From: SAR116 cluster bacterium
GTDB lineage: Bacteria > Pseudomonadota > Alphaproteobacteria > Puniceispirillales > Puniceispirillaceae
Direction: 5' to 3'
NCBI GenBank assembly: GCA_004213025.1
Contig: SHBC01000039.1
Coordinates: forward strand, 1 to 8,705
Length of the DNA stretch: 8,705 bases
How positions within the stretch are numbered: the stretch's first letter is position 1; the number at the start of each line of letters is the position of its first letter. A program made the translations under genes and the position numbers. Below the pieces are notes generated by a model, which searched no databases, was not told where the DNA came from, and was given only the letters and a program-made list of their open reading frames with translations. Of the stretch, positions 1 to 6,767 are shown one piece after another.

Positions 1-415
1 CGCGTCCGGGTCCGACCGGCAGTGACAGGCCGAACAGCAGGTTGAGCGAGAAGATCACCATCGCCACCCCGATGGCGACGGTCAGCAGGGCGGTCGGATA
101 GTCATTGATGAACAGCGAGGTCAGGAAGATGCTGAAGAAAATTGCGGCGGCAAACCATTTATAGGTGACCATGATCTCGCGTTTGTTGCTGGCGCGGCCA
201 AACTGGAAGACGTTGGTGAACAGGATGGGAAGCCATAACAGCGAGATGGCCTCGGTTGGCGAGATGATCAGCGTCAGCAGACCCATCGCCGCGGCGGGAA
301 GCCCGATCCCGAGGAACCCCTTGACGATTCCGGCAAACACAAAAATGGCGCACACGCTGGCGATCAACAGCGGGTCAAGGCTTGGCAGAAGGGCCTGCAG
401 GGACGTTGCGTTCAC
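1..415 (-). CDS. TauE/SafE-family membrane exporter, probable sulfite exporter (partial, 3' end outside window)
   Basis: The N-terminal 138 residues of a polytopic membrane protein are visible; the rest lies beyond the left edge. Near residues 30-45 it has GIVKGFLGIGLPAAAMGLLT, the glycine-rich first repeat typical of TauE/SafE (TSUP, formerly DUF81) proteins. Further hydrophobic segments follow, around residues 48-68, 85-103 and 108-130. The start is GTG at 413-415: the only nearby ATG in another frame is followed at once by TGA, an in-frame stop lies just upstream, and AAGGA at 423-427 sits 7 nt before the GTG. The gene begins 15 bp after the acyl-CoA ligase stop, so it is very likely the last visible cistron of the operon. 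Family members export sulfite or organosulfonates. In a sulfonate-degrading operon, sulfite efflux is the natural role, as proposed for TauZ and CuyZ in other bacteria. Sulfoacetate export (SafE-like) is the alternative but fits poorly beside an import system. Confidence 0.85.
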   Translation of the reverse strand, partial: MNATSLQALLPSLDPLLIASVCAIFVFAGIVKGFLGIGLPAAAMGLLTLIISPTEAISLLWLPILFTNVFQFGRASNKREIMVTYKWFAAAIFFSIFLTSLFINDYPTALLTVAIGVAMVIFSLNLLFGLSLPVGPGR

Positions 416-430
416 ATCGCCATCCTTGCA

Positions 431-1951
431 TCAACTGTCGTCATAGACCAGACCATACAGCTTCAGCCGCTGAACCTTGCCGGATGGCCCCTTCGGTAGA
501 TCGTCAAGGACGTGGATCCGCTCTGGCGCCTTGAATTTGCCAAGCCGCGAGACGCAATGCGCCAGCAATGTCGCCTCATCGGCCACCCGGTCCGGCTTGT
601 GGCGGATGCAGGCCTCGACACGCTGGCCATATTGCTCGCAAGGCACGGCAAAGGCAGCCGCCTCGAGGATGGTGTCATGCTCGAGAAGCACCTCATCGAC
701 CTCGCGCGGGGCGATGTTCTCGCCGCCCTTGATGATCAGCTCCTTGATCCGCCCGGTCACAAAGACGAACCCGTCCTCATCCATATGGCCAAGATCGCCG
801 GTACGAAGCCATCCGTCGGCGGTGATTGTGCTGGCTGTTTCCTCAGGCTGGTTCAGATAGCCCTGCATCACATTGGCACCGCGCACCAGGATTTCGCCGG
901 TGACACCGCGCGCCACTTCCTGCTGGGTTTCATCGGCAATGACGATCTCGTTGCCGACAGCGATGCCGGGGGAGCCGATCTTGCGCGTGGCTGGCGGCAT
1001 CGGGTTCGAGAGAATCTGCGCGCCGGTTTCGGTCAGCCCCATGGTTTCGATGATCGGGATGCCGAAACGCTCTTCGAACCGCCGGTGGATTTCCGGTGAC
1101 AGCGGCGCCGAGGCGGAGCGCGAGAAGCGCAGCCTGTCGCGGTCGATCTGCGGTGGCGTGTCGTCATTCAGAAGATAGGCAAACAATGTCGGCACGGCGC
1201 TGAACCAGCTGACATGGCTGTCGCGAACCTGCTGCCAGAAGGCGCGCACCGAAAAGCGGTAGGGCATGACAAGCCCGCCGCCCGACATCAATGTGCCCAT
1301 CACCGTCACGCACAGCCCGTTGATATGATAGATCGGCAGCACGCACATGCCCGTATCATCGCGGCCGACGCCATGGCCATCGACGACATTCATGCCGGCG
1401 GCCATCAGATTGGCATGGCTGAGAATAACACCCTTTGGATTGCCTGTGGTCCCCGATGTGTACATCAAAAGGCCCGCACTGCATGCATCCGGCGTGGTGC
1501 GCGGCGTTGCTGCCGGCGCCGGTCCTTCCGGCCATTCCGGCCCGTGATCGGGGTCCAGCCTGATGATTGTCACGGCGTGGTCGATGTTGGCCAGCGCCTC
1601 GTCGATCAGCTGCCGCTGGTCATCGGTGCACAGGATCACCCTGGCCCCCGAATGCGCGATGACATAGGACATCACGCGGGCGCCGGCGACAAGGTTCAGC
1701 GGCGTGGCAAGATAGCCGCCAGCGGTGATGCCGGTAAAACACAGCGTCGACCAGATGGAATTCTGCGCGGCGACGGCGACGGGCGCCCCGTCGGCAAGCC
1801 CCAGCGTATCAAGCTGGCAGGCGATTTCGCGTGACCTTGCCGCTGCCTCGGCCCAGCTGACCGTATCGCCCGTGTCAGGCGAGGTCAGCCATACCGCATC
1901 GCCAGCGGCTGCCGCGTTGGCGTCAAGCTGCGCCGCGATACTCTGTGTCAT
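431..1951 (-). CDS. sauT: AMP-forming acyl-CoA ligase, probable sulfoacetate-CoA ligase (SauT-like)
   Basis: A 506-residue member of the class I adenylate-forming (ANL) superfamily, of normal length. Core motifs are intact: the phosphate loop MYTSGTTGNPKG at 163-174, the ETMGLTETG motif at 302-310, the ribose-binding aspartate in TGDLG (D386), the hinge region GRIKELIIKGGENIAPREVDEV from about 400, and the C-terminal catalytic lysine in PSGKVQ (K492). It should activate a carboxylic acid as an acyl-adenylate and transfer it to CoA in the cytoplasm. Its ATG overlaps the stop of the upstream acylating aldehyde dehydrogenase by 4 bp (ATGA), so translation is probably coupled and the two enzymes probably act in series. 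In C. necator, SauT makes sulfoacetyl-CoA, which SauS reduces to sulfoacetaldehyde; this pair and the TauE/SafE gene after it match that logic. The enzyme class is certain. The substrate is inferred, and another short acid such as oxalate or malonate cannot be excluded from sequence alone. Confidence 0.78.
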   Translation of the reverse strand: MTQSIAAQLDANAAAAGDAVWLTSPDTGDTVSWAEAAARSREIACQLDTLGLADGAPVAVAAQNSIWSTLCFTGITAGGYLATPLNLVAGARVMSYVIAHSGARVILCTDDQRQLIDEALANIDHAVTIIRLDPDHGPEWPEGPAPAATPRTTPDACSAGLLMYTSGTTGNPKGVILSHANLMAAGMNVVDGHGVGRDDTGMCVLPIYHINGLCVTVMGTLMSGGGLVMPYRFSVRAFWQQVRDSHVSWFSAVPTLFAYLLNDDTPPQIDRDRLRFSRSASAPLSPEIHRRFEERFGIPIIETMGLTETGAQILSNPMPPATRKIGSPGIAVGNEIVIADETQQEVARGVTGEILVRGANVMQGYLNQPEETASTITADGWLRTGDLGHMDEDGFVFVTGRIKELIIKGGENIAPREVDEVLLEHDTILEAAAFAVPCEQYGQRVEACIRHKPDRVADEATLLAHCVSRLGKFKAPERIHVLDDLPKGPSGKVQRLKLYGLVYDDS

Positions 1952-3375
1952 TTGCCGTGGTCTTCCCAGTAATCGCCGAAAATCTCGTCAAGTGACGGCT
2001 TGCGCTCGGCGATCGTGCGCACGATGCGAACCTGATTCACGAAATGACGCCAGTTCAGGTTCTCGTCAATGGAGTTGCCACCCCAGCTGCCACATCCCAT
2101 CGACAGCGAAAAAGGCATGCCATTGTTGAAAAAGCCGCCATTGGCGAAACAATGCGCCTGGTTGACGATCACCCGGCAGGTGCGCGCCTCCATGGCCAGC
2201 CGGCGGGCGCGCTCATCATCGCCTGAATGCAGGCCAAGCGAATGGCCAGCCCCCATGACATTTTGAATCGCGATGGCCTTGTTCATCGCCTCGTCGAAAT
2301 CACCGGCCCGGTGAAGGGCCAGAAACAGCGCCATCTTCTCGCCCGTCATCGGGTGATCCGCGCCGATATCCTGCTGCGGCGCGACAAGGAACCTCGTGCC
2401 TTTGGGCGCGCTGTCAGCAAGGCCGGTTTCGGCCAGCACAATATCGATGTCCTTGGCCAACAGGCGCGGCGCCAGCCTGCCATGATGCCAGTGAATGGAT
2501 TCAAGACTGGCGGACTGCGCGTCATCAAGGAGATATCCCCCCTCGGCGGCAAGCGCCGCGACCAGCTCGTCATAAACCGCATCAACGGCGATCACCGCAT
2601 TCTCTGACGAGCAGGAGGTGGCGTTGTCGAACGTCTTTGACGCGGCGATTTTCGCCGCCGCTTCGGCAATATCGGCGGTTTCATCAACGATGGTCACGAC
2701 ATTACCGGCGCCGACACCAATGGCCGGGGTCCCGGATGAATAGCCGGCCCGCACATTGGCCTGCGATCCGGTGACAAGCACCATATCGGCAAGCTGCATC
2801 AGGCGTTCGGTCTTCGGCTTTGATGGCGGCACAGGCACCATCTGGACCAGACCGTCAGGCAGCCCGAGAGCGGCAAGCGCCGGATGGATATGCTCGAGCA
2901 TGGCCAGCAGAGGCTTCACGCCCTTTGGCGATGGCGCGAGGATGATCGCATTGCCGGTCTTCAGCGCGTTGATCATGTTGTTGACCGGGGTCGCCAGCGG
3001 GTTCGTCGATGGCACGATGGCGGCAACAACGCCCTTTGGCCGCAGAAAGGTCGACAGGCCAAGTTCGGTGTCATCCTCGATATGGCCAAAGGCGGTGACA
3101 TCCTTGATGTCACGCATCAGCCCGAGGGTCTTGTTGTGGTTCTTGCGCACCTTGTCATCGGCCTTGCCAAGGCCGGTTTCGGCGACGGCGAACTCGGCAA
3201 GGTGGCGGTTGCGTTCCGGTTCCATCAGGCACCAGGCGACAGCCTGGCAGGCACGATCGAAAAGCGCCTGCGATCCCATGGCCTCATAGGCTGCCTGGGC
3301 GTCGCGGGCATGGGCGACAAGTTCGTCTATGGTTTCGTCTATAGGCTTGTCTGTCTGGGCGATGTCATCTGACAC
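1948..3375 (-). CDS. sauS: CoA-acylating aldehyde dehydrogenase, probable sulfoacetaldehyde dehydrogenase (SauS-like)
   Basis: A 475-residue aldehyde dehydrogenase of the CoA-acylating branch. The catalytic cysteine is C255 in SKTFDNATSCSSEN. The N-terminal part carries DDKVRKNHNKTLGLMRDI (about 74-90), and the nucleotide-binding half has AAIVPSTNPLATPVN and GNAIILAPSPKG. The C-terminal part has VIVNQAHCFANGGFFNNG (about 402-419) and PFSLSMGCGSWGG. To my knowledge these blocks resemble SauS of Cupriavidus necator (EC 1.2.1.81) more than the AdhE, EutE or PduP groups. The expected reaction is NAD(P)H-dependent reduction of sulfoacetyl-CoA to sulfoacetaldehyde plus CoA. The start is GTG at 3373-3375, with AGGA at 3382-3385 six nt upstream and no better in-frame ATG. 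The gene lies 28 bp after the TctA permease and overlaps the ligase start by 4 bp. Family assignment is firm. Substrate rests on remembered similarity and context. Confidence 0.82.
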   Translation of the reverse strand: MSDDIAQTDKPIDETIDELVAHARDAQAAYEAMGSQALFDRACQAVAWCLMEPERNRHLAEFAVAETGLGKADDKVRKNHNKTLGLMRDIKDVTAFGHIEDDTELGLSTFLRPKGVVAAIVPSTNPLATPVNNMINALKTGNAIILAPSPKGVKPLLAMLEHIHPALAALGLPDGLVQMVPVPPSKPKTERLMQLADMVLVTGSQANVRAGYSSGTPAIGVGAGNVVTIVDETADIAEAAAKIAASKTFDNATSCSSENAVIAVDAVYDELVAALAAEGGYLLDDAQSASLESIHWHHGRLAPRLLAKDIDIVLAETGLADSAPKGTRFLVAPQQDIGADHPMTGEKMALFLALHRAGDFDEAMNKAIAIQNVMGAGHSLGLHSGDDERARRLAMEARTCRVIVNQAHCFANGGFFNNGMPFSLSMGCGSWGGNSIDENLNWRHFVNQVRIVRTIAERKPSLDEIFGDYWEDHGK

Positions 3376-3403
3376 GGCGCGTCCTTTCCAGGGCCGGGCC
3401 TGC

Positions 3404-4894
3404 TTAGGCGTTGTTCGAGGATGATGAAAACGCTCTATACACGCCGGCGGCCAGTGTCAATGTACCTGCTACAATCAGGATGGAGCAGATCGGGCGCGAG
3501 AAATAGGTGCCCATATCGTAATGCACCATCTGCATGCCCTGGGCGAAGTTCTGCTCGCCGATCTTGCCGAGGATCAATCCAAGGACAATGCCTGGAATCG
3601 AATAGCCGGTGCGGCGCAACAGAAAGCCCAGAATACCAGCCCCGAACATCACCATCACGTCCAGAACAAGGCCGCGACCGATATAGGAGCCGATGGCTGC
3701 CAGAAGCAGGATCAGCGGGGCCAGGAACTGGAACGGGATCTTCAGGAGATACAGGATGGTCTTCGTTTCGATCAGCCCAATGAACAGGATCGACAGGTTC
3801 GCATAGAACATCGCCGCGAAGACAATCCAGATCAGATCGGGTGAATTATAGAAGACCAGCGGTCCGGGTTCGAGATCATGCATCTGGAACACGGCCACCA
3901 TCATCGCTGTCAGCGCACCGCCCGGCAGGCCGAGCGCCAGCAGCGGGATCATCGCCGCGCCGGTGGCGGCGTTGTTGGCGGTCTCTGACGAGATGACGCC
4001 TTCCAGCTTGCCCTTGCCGAATTCTTCCTTGTTCTTTGACCAGCGCACCGCCTCGCCATAGCCCATGAAGGCCGCCAGCGTGGCGCCGATGCCGGGAAGA
4101 ATGCCGCAGAAGAAGCCGACCAGAATCGACCTCAGGACGGCAAATTTATGCATCCAGAGCTCAAGGACGGTGGGGAAGGACATGCCGACCTTCGGCGCAT
4201 CGAACTGGCCTGTCGCCTTCTTTTCCGCCTGAACAAAGATTTCCGATACCGCGAAGAAACCGAGGATCGCCGGCACAAACGCAATGCCGGCGGCAAGGTC
4301 GGTGAAGCCGAAATTGTAGCGGTTGATACCCCCCACCGGATCCTGACCGATGGTCGCGATAAGAAGGCCGAGAAGAACCGACATCCAGCCTTTCCAGATC
4401 GTCCGCCCGCCAACCGACGAGGCTACGGCAAGCCCGAAGAAGACAAGCGCGAAGATTTCCGGCGGGCCGATATTGCGGATAGCCCAGTTGGCCAGCGGTT
4501 CGGTGGCCGCCATCATCACCAGCGCCGATGCCACACCGCCGATGGCTGAACACAGCACCGCCGCGCCAACGGCCTTGCCAGACTGGCCCTTGCGGGTCAT
4601 CGGATAGCCGTCAAAGGCGGTCGGTGCGTTTTCCGGCGCGCCGGGGATGTTGAACAGGATCGCCGTAATGGCGCCGCCATAGGTGCCGGTACAATAGATA
4701 ACCGCGAACAGCATCACCCCCTGGGCCGGCTCCAGGTCGGCGGTGAAGGGAAGCAGGATCGCCGCCAGCGTCAGCATGCTGACCCCGGGGATGGCGCCGA
4801 ACAGCATGCCGCCAACGACCCCGAAAACGAAGATCGCGATGGTAAAGGGATCGCCAAAGAGGGCGGCGGTGCCGGCGAGGAAATTTTCCACCAT
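3404..4894 (-). CDS. Tripartite tricarboxylate transporter, large permease subunit (TctA family)
   Basis: A 496-residue polytopic inner-membrane protein with about 10-12 hydrophobic segments, matching the usual TctA length of about 500. Family signatures are clear: GGMLFGAIPGVSMLTLA at about 28-44, TYGGAITAILFNIPG at 71-85, and FDGYPM at 94-99. A second glycine/proline-rich block, GILPGIGATLAAFMGYG, lies at 264-280. The stretch SSETANNAATGAAMIPLLAL at 302-321 precedes LGLPGG. Together with the small TctB subunit and the periplasmic TctC protein it forms a secondary transporter driven by an ion gradient that imports small organic anions. The ATG at 4892-4894 starts 5 bp after the tctB stop. 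The Shine-Dalgarno match is weak, so translation probably depends on coupling to tctB. The catabolic genes follow after 28 bp, pointing to a substrate acid handled by those enzymes, probably sulfoacetate. TTT systems (SlcHFG) have been proposed for sulfolactate uptake, so a sulfonate substrate has precedent. Confidence 0.93.
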   Translation of the reverse strand: MVENFLAGTAALFGDPFTIAIFVFGVVGGMLFGAIPGVSMLTLAAILLPFTADLEPAQGVMLFAVIYCTGTYGGAITAILFNIPGAPENAPTAFDGYPMTRKGQSGKAVGAAVLCSAIGGVASALVMMAATEPLANWAIRNIGPPEIFALVFFGLAVASSVGGRTIWKGWMSVLLGLLIATIGQDPVGGINRYNFGFTDLAAGIAFVPAILGFFAVSEIFVQAEKKATGQFDAPKVGMSFPTVLELWMHKFAVLRSILVGFFCGILPGIGATLAAFMGYGEAVRWSKNKEEFGKGKLEGVISSETANNAATGAAMIPLLALGLPGGALTAMMVAVFQMHDLEPGPLVFYNSPDLIWIVFAAMFYANLSILFIGLIETKTILYLLKIPFQFLAPLILLLAAIGSYIGRGLVLDVMVMFGAGILGFLLRRTGYSIPGIVLGLILGKIGEQNFAQGMQMVHYDMGTYFSRPICSILIVAGTLTLAAGVYRAFSSSSNNA

Positions 4895-4899
4895 GTGCG

Positions 4900-5460
4900 T
4901 TACCAGAGCTTCTGCAGCTGGGTGTTCATTTTCAGGATGAACCCGCTGAAATCATAAAAGGGAGACACGTTGCCCTGAGGCAGGGGGGCATTGAGCGTGA
5001 CGACGAACAGGCCAAGCAGGATGGCGTAGATCAGGATTGTGATGCTGATGATCCATTTCCACCGGCGCTCGCCAAACAGCCAGATGACGGCGGCGATGAA
5101 GAATGGCGCCGCCGAATACATGCCAACCGGCTTCAACAGATAGGCAAACAGGAAAGGCGTGAACAGGATCGCGATGATCTTGGCGAGGGTAGCCGGGTTG
5201 CTGTAATCGGTTGGCGAATCATCGGTCTCAGCAATGCCAACGCGACCTTTCTGAATGGCCGAGCCATGTTTGAAATGGTGATAAAGATTGCCAAGCGTCA
5301 CCAGCATCAGCAACAGGATGATGACGCGCGGCCAGCCGGTAGCGCCGAACTTGTAGATCTCGATCGGCTGGTTGAACTCGAAGGTATAGCCGAAAAAAAT
5401 GACCGCGATCAGCGACCAGACGACAGTCTCGATCATGTGCGATTTACCGAGCTGACCCAA
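4900..5460 (-). CDS. Tripartite tricarboxylate transporter, small membrane subunit (TctB family)
   Basis: A small hydrophobic protein with the four-segment layout of TctB: VVWSLIAVIFFGYTF near the N-terminus, WPRVIILLLMLVTLG, a long hydrophobic stretch around KIIAILFTPFLFAYLL and AAPFFIAAVIWLFG, and WIISITILIYAILLGLF near the C-terminus. A short polar tail follows. The start is uncertain. The frame is open to a TTG at 5473-5475, but that codon runs into AGGGAG (5467-5472), which looks like the ribosome binding site itself. I therefore place the start at TTG 5458-5460, six nt after AGGGAG, giving 186 residues. ATG at 5434-5436 (178 residues) is the other option but has no good Shine-Dalgarno sequence. 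The gene stops 5 bp before tctA and begins 118 bp after tctC; that gap holds a strong hairpin. TctB is required for TTT uptake, although its mechanistic part is less well defined than that of TctA. Confidence 0.85.
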   Translation of the reverse strand: MGQLGKSHMIETVVWSLIAVIFFGYTFEFNQPIEIYKFGATGWPRVIILLLMLVTLGNLYHHFKHGSAIQKGRVGIAETDDSPTDYSNPATLAKIIAILFTPFLFAYLLKPVGMYSAAPFFIAAVIWLFGERRWKWIISITILIYAILLGLFVVTLNAPLPQGNVSPFYDFSGFILKMNTQLQKLW

Positions 5461-5528
5461 CGATCTCTCCCTCAATCAAACTCTGACAGTCAGGCTGCCG
5501 ATATAATGTATCAAACTGGAGATGGGAT

Positions 5529-5556
5529 GCCCCCGGCGCCAATGGCCTCCGGGGGC
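5529..5556 (-). promoter_or_regulatory. Intercistronic hairpin between tctC and tctB
   Basis: Positions 5529-5536 (GCCCCCGG) pair perfectly with 5549-5556 (CCGGGGGC), and T5528/A5557 extends the stem to 9 bp. The loop can form a smaller GCC/GGC stem (5538-5540 with 5544-5546). The structure begins about 22 nt after the tctC stop. On the transcribed strand it is followed by mixed sequence rather than a U-tract, so a simple intrinsic terminator is not supported. By analogy with binding-protein transporter operons, it probably protects the tctC message from 3' decay or dampens read-through, giving more binding protein than permease. Confidence 0.65.
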
Positions 5557-5578
5557 ACTGCAATGTAGAAGGACAGGC

Positions 5579-6595
5579 CTATTTCACATCCATGCCCATC
5601 GACTTGTACACGTCGCGGTACTGGGCGATGGAACGGGTGATCAGGTCACGGGCACCGGCGGTGTCGCGATAGCTGTCGATCACGTTCATGAACTTTGAAT
5701 CGTTGAACGCCTGATAGCTGTCCTGGCAATAGCCGCGCTGGAACGCCCACTGCAGCCACTCAACGCGGTCAGCCGGGGCGTCCTTGTGGACGTAGAAGCC
5801 ACGGAAACGAAGCAGCGGATCGAAATCCATGCCCATCTCACGGTGGGTCGGTACGTCAGCAAAGACCGACGGACGCTCGTCAAAGATCGTCAGGATCGGC
5901 TTGAAGTTGCCGGCATCCAGGAACTTGCGAACATCGCCAGGCTGCTCGAACAGCGCGTCGACCTGACCGCCAAGAAGCGCGCCATAACGCGGTGCGCCCT
6001 TGTCGAACGAGATCTGCTGGATTTCCATGCCGGTCGCGTCGGTGATGAACTTCATCGTGACACGCTCCATCGAGCCTTCCTTGGAGACGTTGGCGATTGT
6101 CGCCTTGCCGCCCTGGGCCTTCACCCATGCGACGAACGACTTCCAGTCATCATAGCGGGTTTCGTTGGTCCGGATGTAGATCTGCGAGAAGGTGACCTGC
6201 GAGACCACCAGCGGGATCAGATCCACGGCCGGGTTTGGACGCGATGAGTCCAGCGCATGCGCCGACGAAGCGTCGTCGATATGCTCCAGAACGTTATAGC
6301 CGTCCGCCGGTGAGGCCATGTAGGCGGTCATGCCGACAGTGCCCGAACCGCCGGGCTTGTGGTCACGGTTGATGGCAACGCCGGTCAGACCGGTCACGCC
6401 CTCGGCCATCGCCGCGGCAACCTGCCCCGAACCACCGGCCGGGCCGTAAGGCACGATCATGGTCAGTGCCCGCTCGGGAAAGCCGCCAGGCTTGTCCATC
6501 GAGGCTTCCGTGACCTTGCATTCAAAAGCGTTGGCTGTGCCGCCAACCGCCATCATCATGGTGGCAGCTACGCCAATACCGAAAAGTTTTTTCAT
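5579..6595 (-). CDS. Periplasmic substrate-binding protein of the TTT transporter (TctC/Bug family)
   Basis: A 338-residue TctC/Bug-type extracytoplasmic binding protein. A signal peptide is evident: MKKLFGIG, then a hydrophobic core, then a likely cleavage after TANA (residue 23). The mature start FECKV is followed by the family's first strand GGFPERALTMIVPYGPAGG at 37-55, the loop HKPGGSGTVG (79-88), ASPADGYNVL (95-103), YGALLGGQVDALFEQ (204-218) and PSVFADVPTHREMG (242-255). The start is ATG 6593-6595, preceded by GGAGGA at 6601-6606, five nt away. An in-frame TTG at 6680-6682 would add 29 residues ahead of the signal peptide and is unlikely. The aspartate usually found just after AGG in this family is replaced: here the loop reads AGGSGQ (Q58). 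As first gene of the operon it should capture the carboxylate, probably sulfoacetate, and deliver it to TctAB. Confidence 0.9.
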   Translation of the reverse strand: MKKLFGIGVAATMMMAVGGTANAFECKVTEASMDKPGGFPERALTMIVPYGPAGGSGQVAAAMAEGVTGLTGVAINRDHKPGGSGTVGMTAYMASPADGYNVLEHIDDASSAHALDSSRPNPAVDLIPLVVSQVTFSQIYIRTNETRYDDWKSFVAWVKAQGGKATIANVSKEGSMERVTMKFITDATGMEIQQISFDKGAPRYGALLGGQVDALFEQPGDVRKFLDAGNFKPILTIFDERPSVFADVPTHREMGMDFDPLLRFRGFYVHKDAPADRVEWLQWAFQRGYCQDSYQAFNDSKFMNVIDSYRDTAGARDLITRSIAQYRDVYKSMGMDVK

Positions 6596-6767
6596 TGGGT
6601 TCCTCCGCAATCTAAGTCGCCATTGTTTCCCCCGACGACCGGTACAAGTATGAACATCATTTTCCGGACAGGAAAAGCCCAAAAAGTTTCATCTGTCGAT
6701 GCAGGTGCAGGATGAGGCGTGGTGAAATGTCACGTCGGCGCGACATCGGACGCGAGTTTGGGGGAGT
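6596..6767 (-). promoter_or_regulatory. Intergenic control region of the tctCBA-sauST operon
   Basis: This 172-bp gap separates the regulator stop from the tctC ATG and must contain the operon promoter unless transcription reads through from the regulator gene. It holds a GGAGGA ribosome binding site (6601-6606) and the TTTTCC-N5-GGAAAA dyad. Around 6727-6746 there is also a loose repeat, ATGTC...GACAT, with an inner GTCG/CGAC. No U-tract terminator for the regulator gene is visible, so partial co-transcription is possible. Confidence 0.45.
6660..6676. promoter_or_regulatory. Candidate operator: 17-bp dyad upstream of tctC
   Basis: TTTTCC and GGAAAA form a perfect 6-bp inverted repeat around a 5-bp spacer, 65 bp upstream of the tctC start codon. 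It is the clearest dyad in the gap between the AsnC/Lrp regulator and the operon, and its size suits a dimeric regulator. No convincing -35/-10 pair could be assigned around it: TTGGGC and a weak CATACT-like hexamer are the nearest candidates. Binding by the neighbouring Lrp-type protein is inference only. Confidence 0.4.

Noticed and set aside
165..446. Open frames on the plus strand and in other minus-strand frames across the left edge.
   Set aside because: They overlap the TauE/SafE coding frame, which carries clear family motifs and membrane segments; the others are arginine- and serine-rich shadow translations.
2884..3372. Long plus-strand frames antisense to the aldehyde dehydrogenase and to other genes.
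   Set aside because: These are typical of GC-rich DNA opposite real genes. None shows a recognisable domain or a suitable ribosome binding site.
6592..6660. A 22-codon reading frame starting ATGATG upstream of tctC, with a TGA overlapping the tctC start (ATGA).
   Set aside because: It could be a coupled leader peptide, but it has no convincing separate ribosome binding site, overlaps the edge of the candidate operator, and no transcription start supports it. Chance is the simpler explanation.
6596..6682. A 29-residue N-terminal extension of the TctC protein from a TTG codon.
   Set aside because: The extension would precede a normal signal peptide. ATG 6595 has an excellent GGAGGA site at the right distance.
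6727..6746. ATGTC...GACAT repeat after the regulator gene as a terminator or operator.
   Set aside because: The arms are short, the inner pairing is broken, and there is no U-tract. It is not distinguishable from chance.
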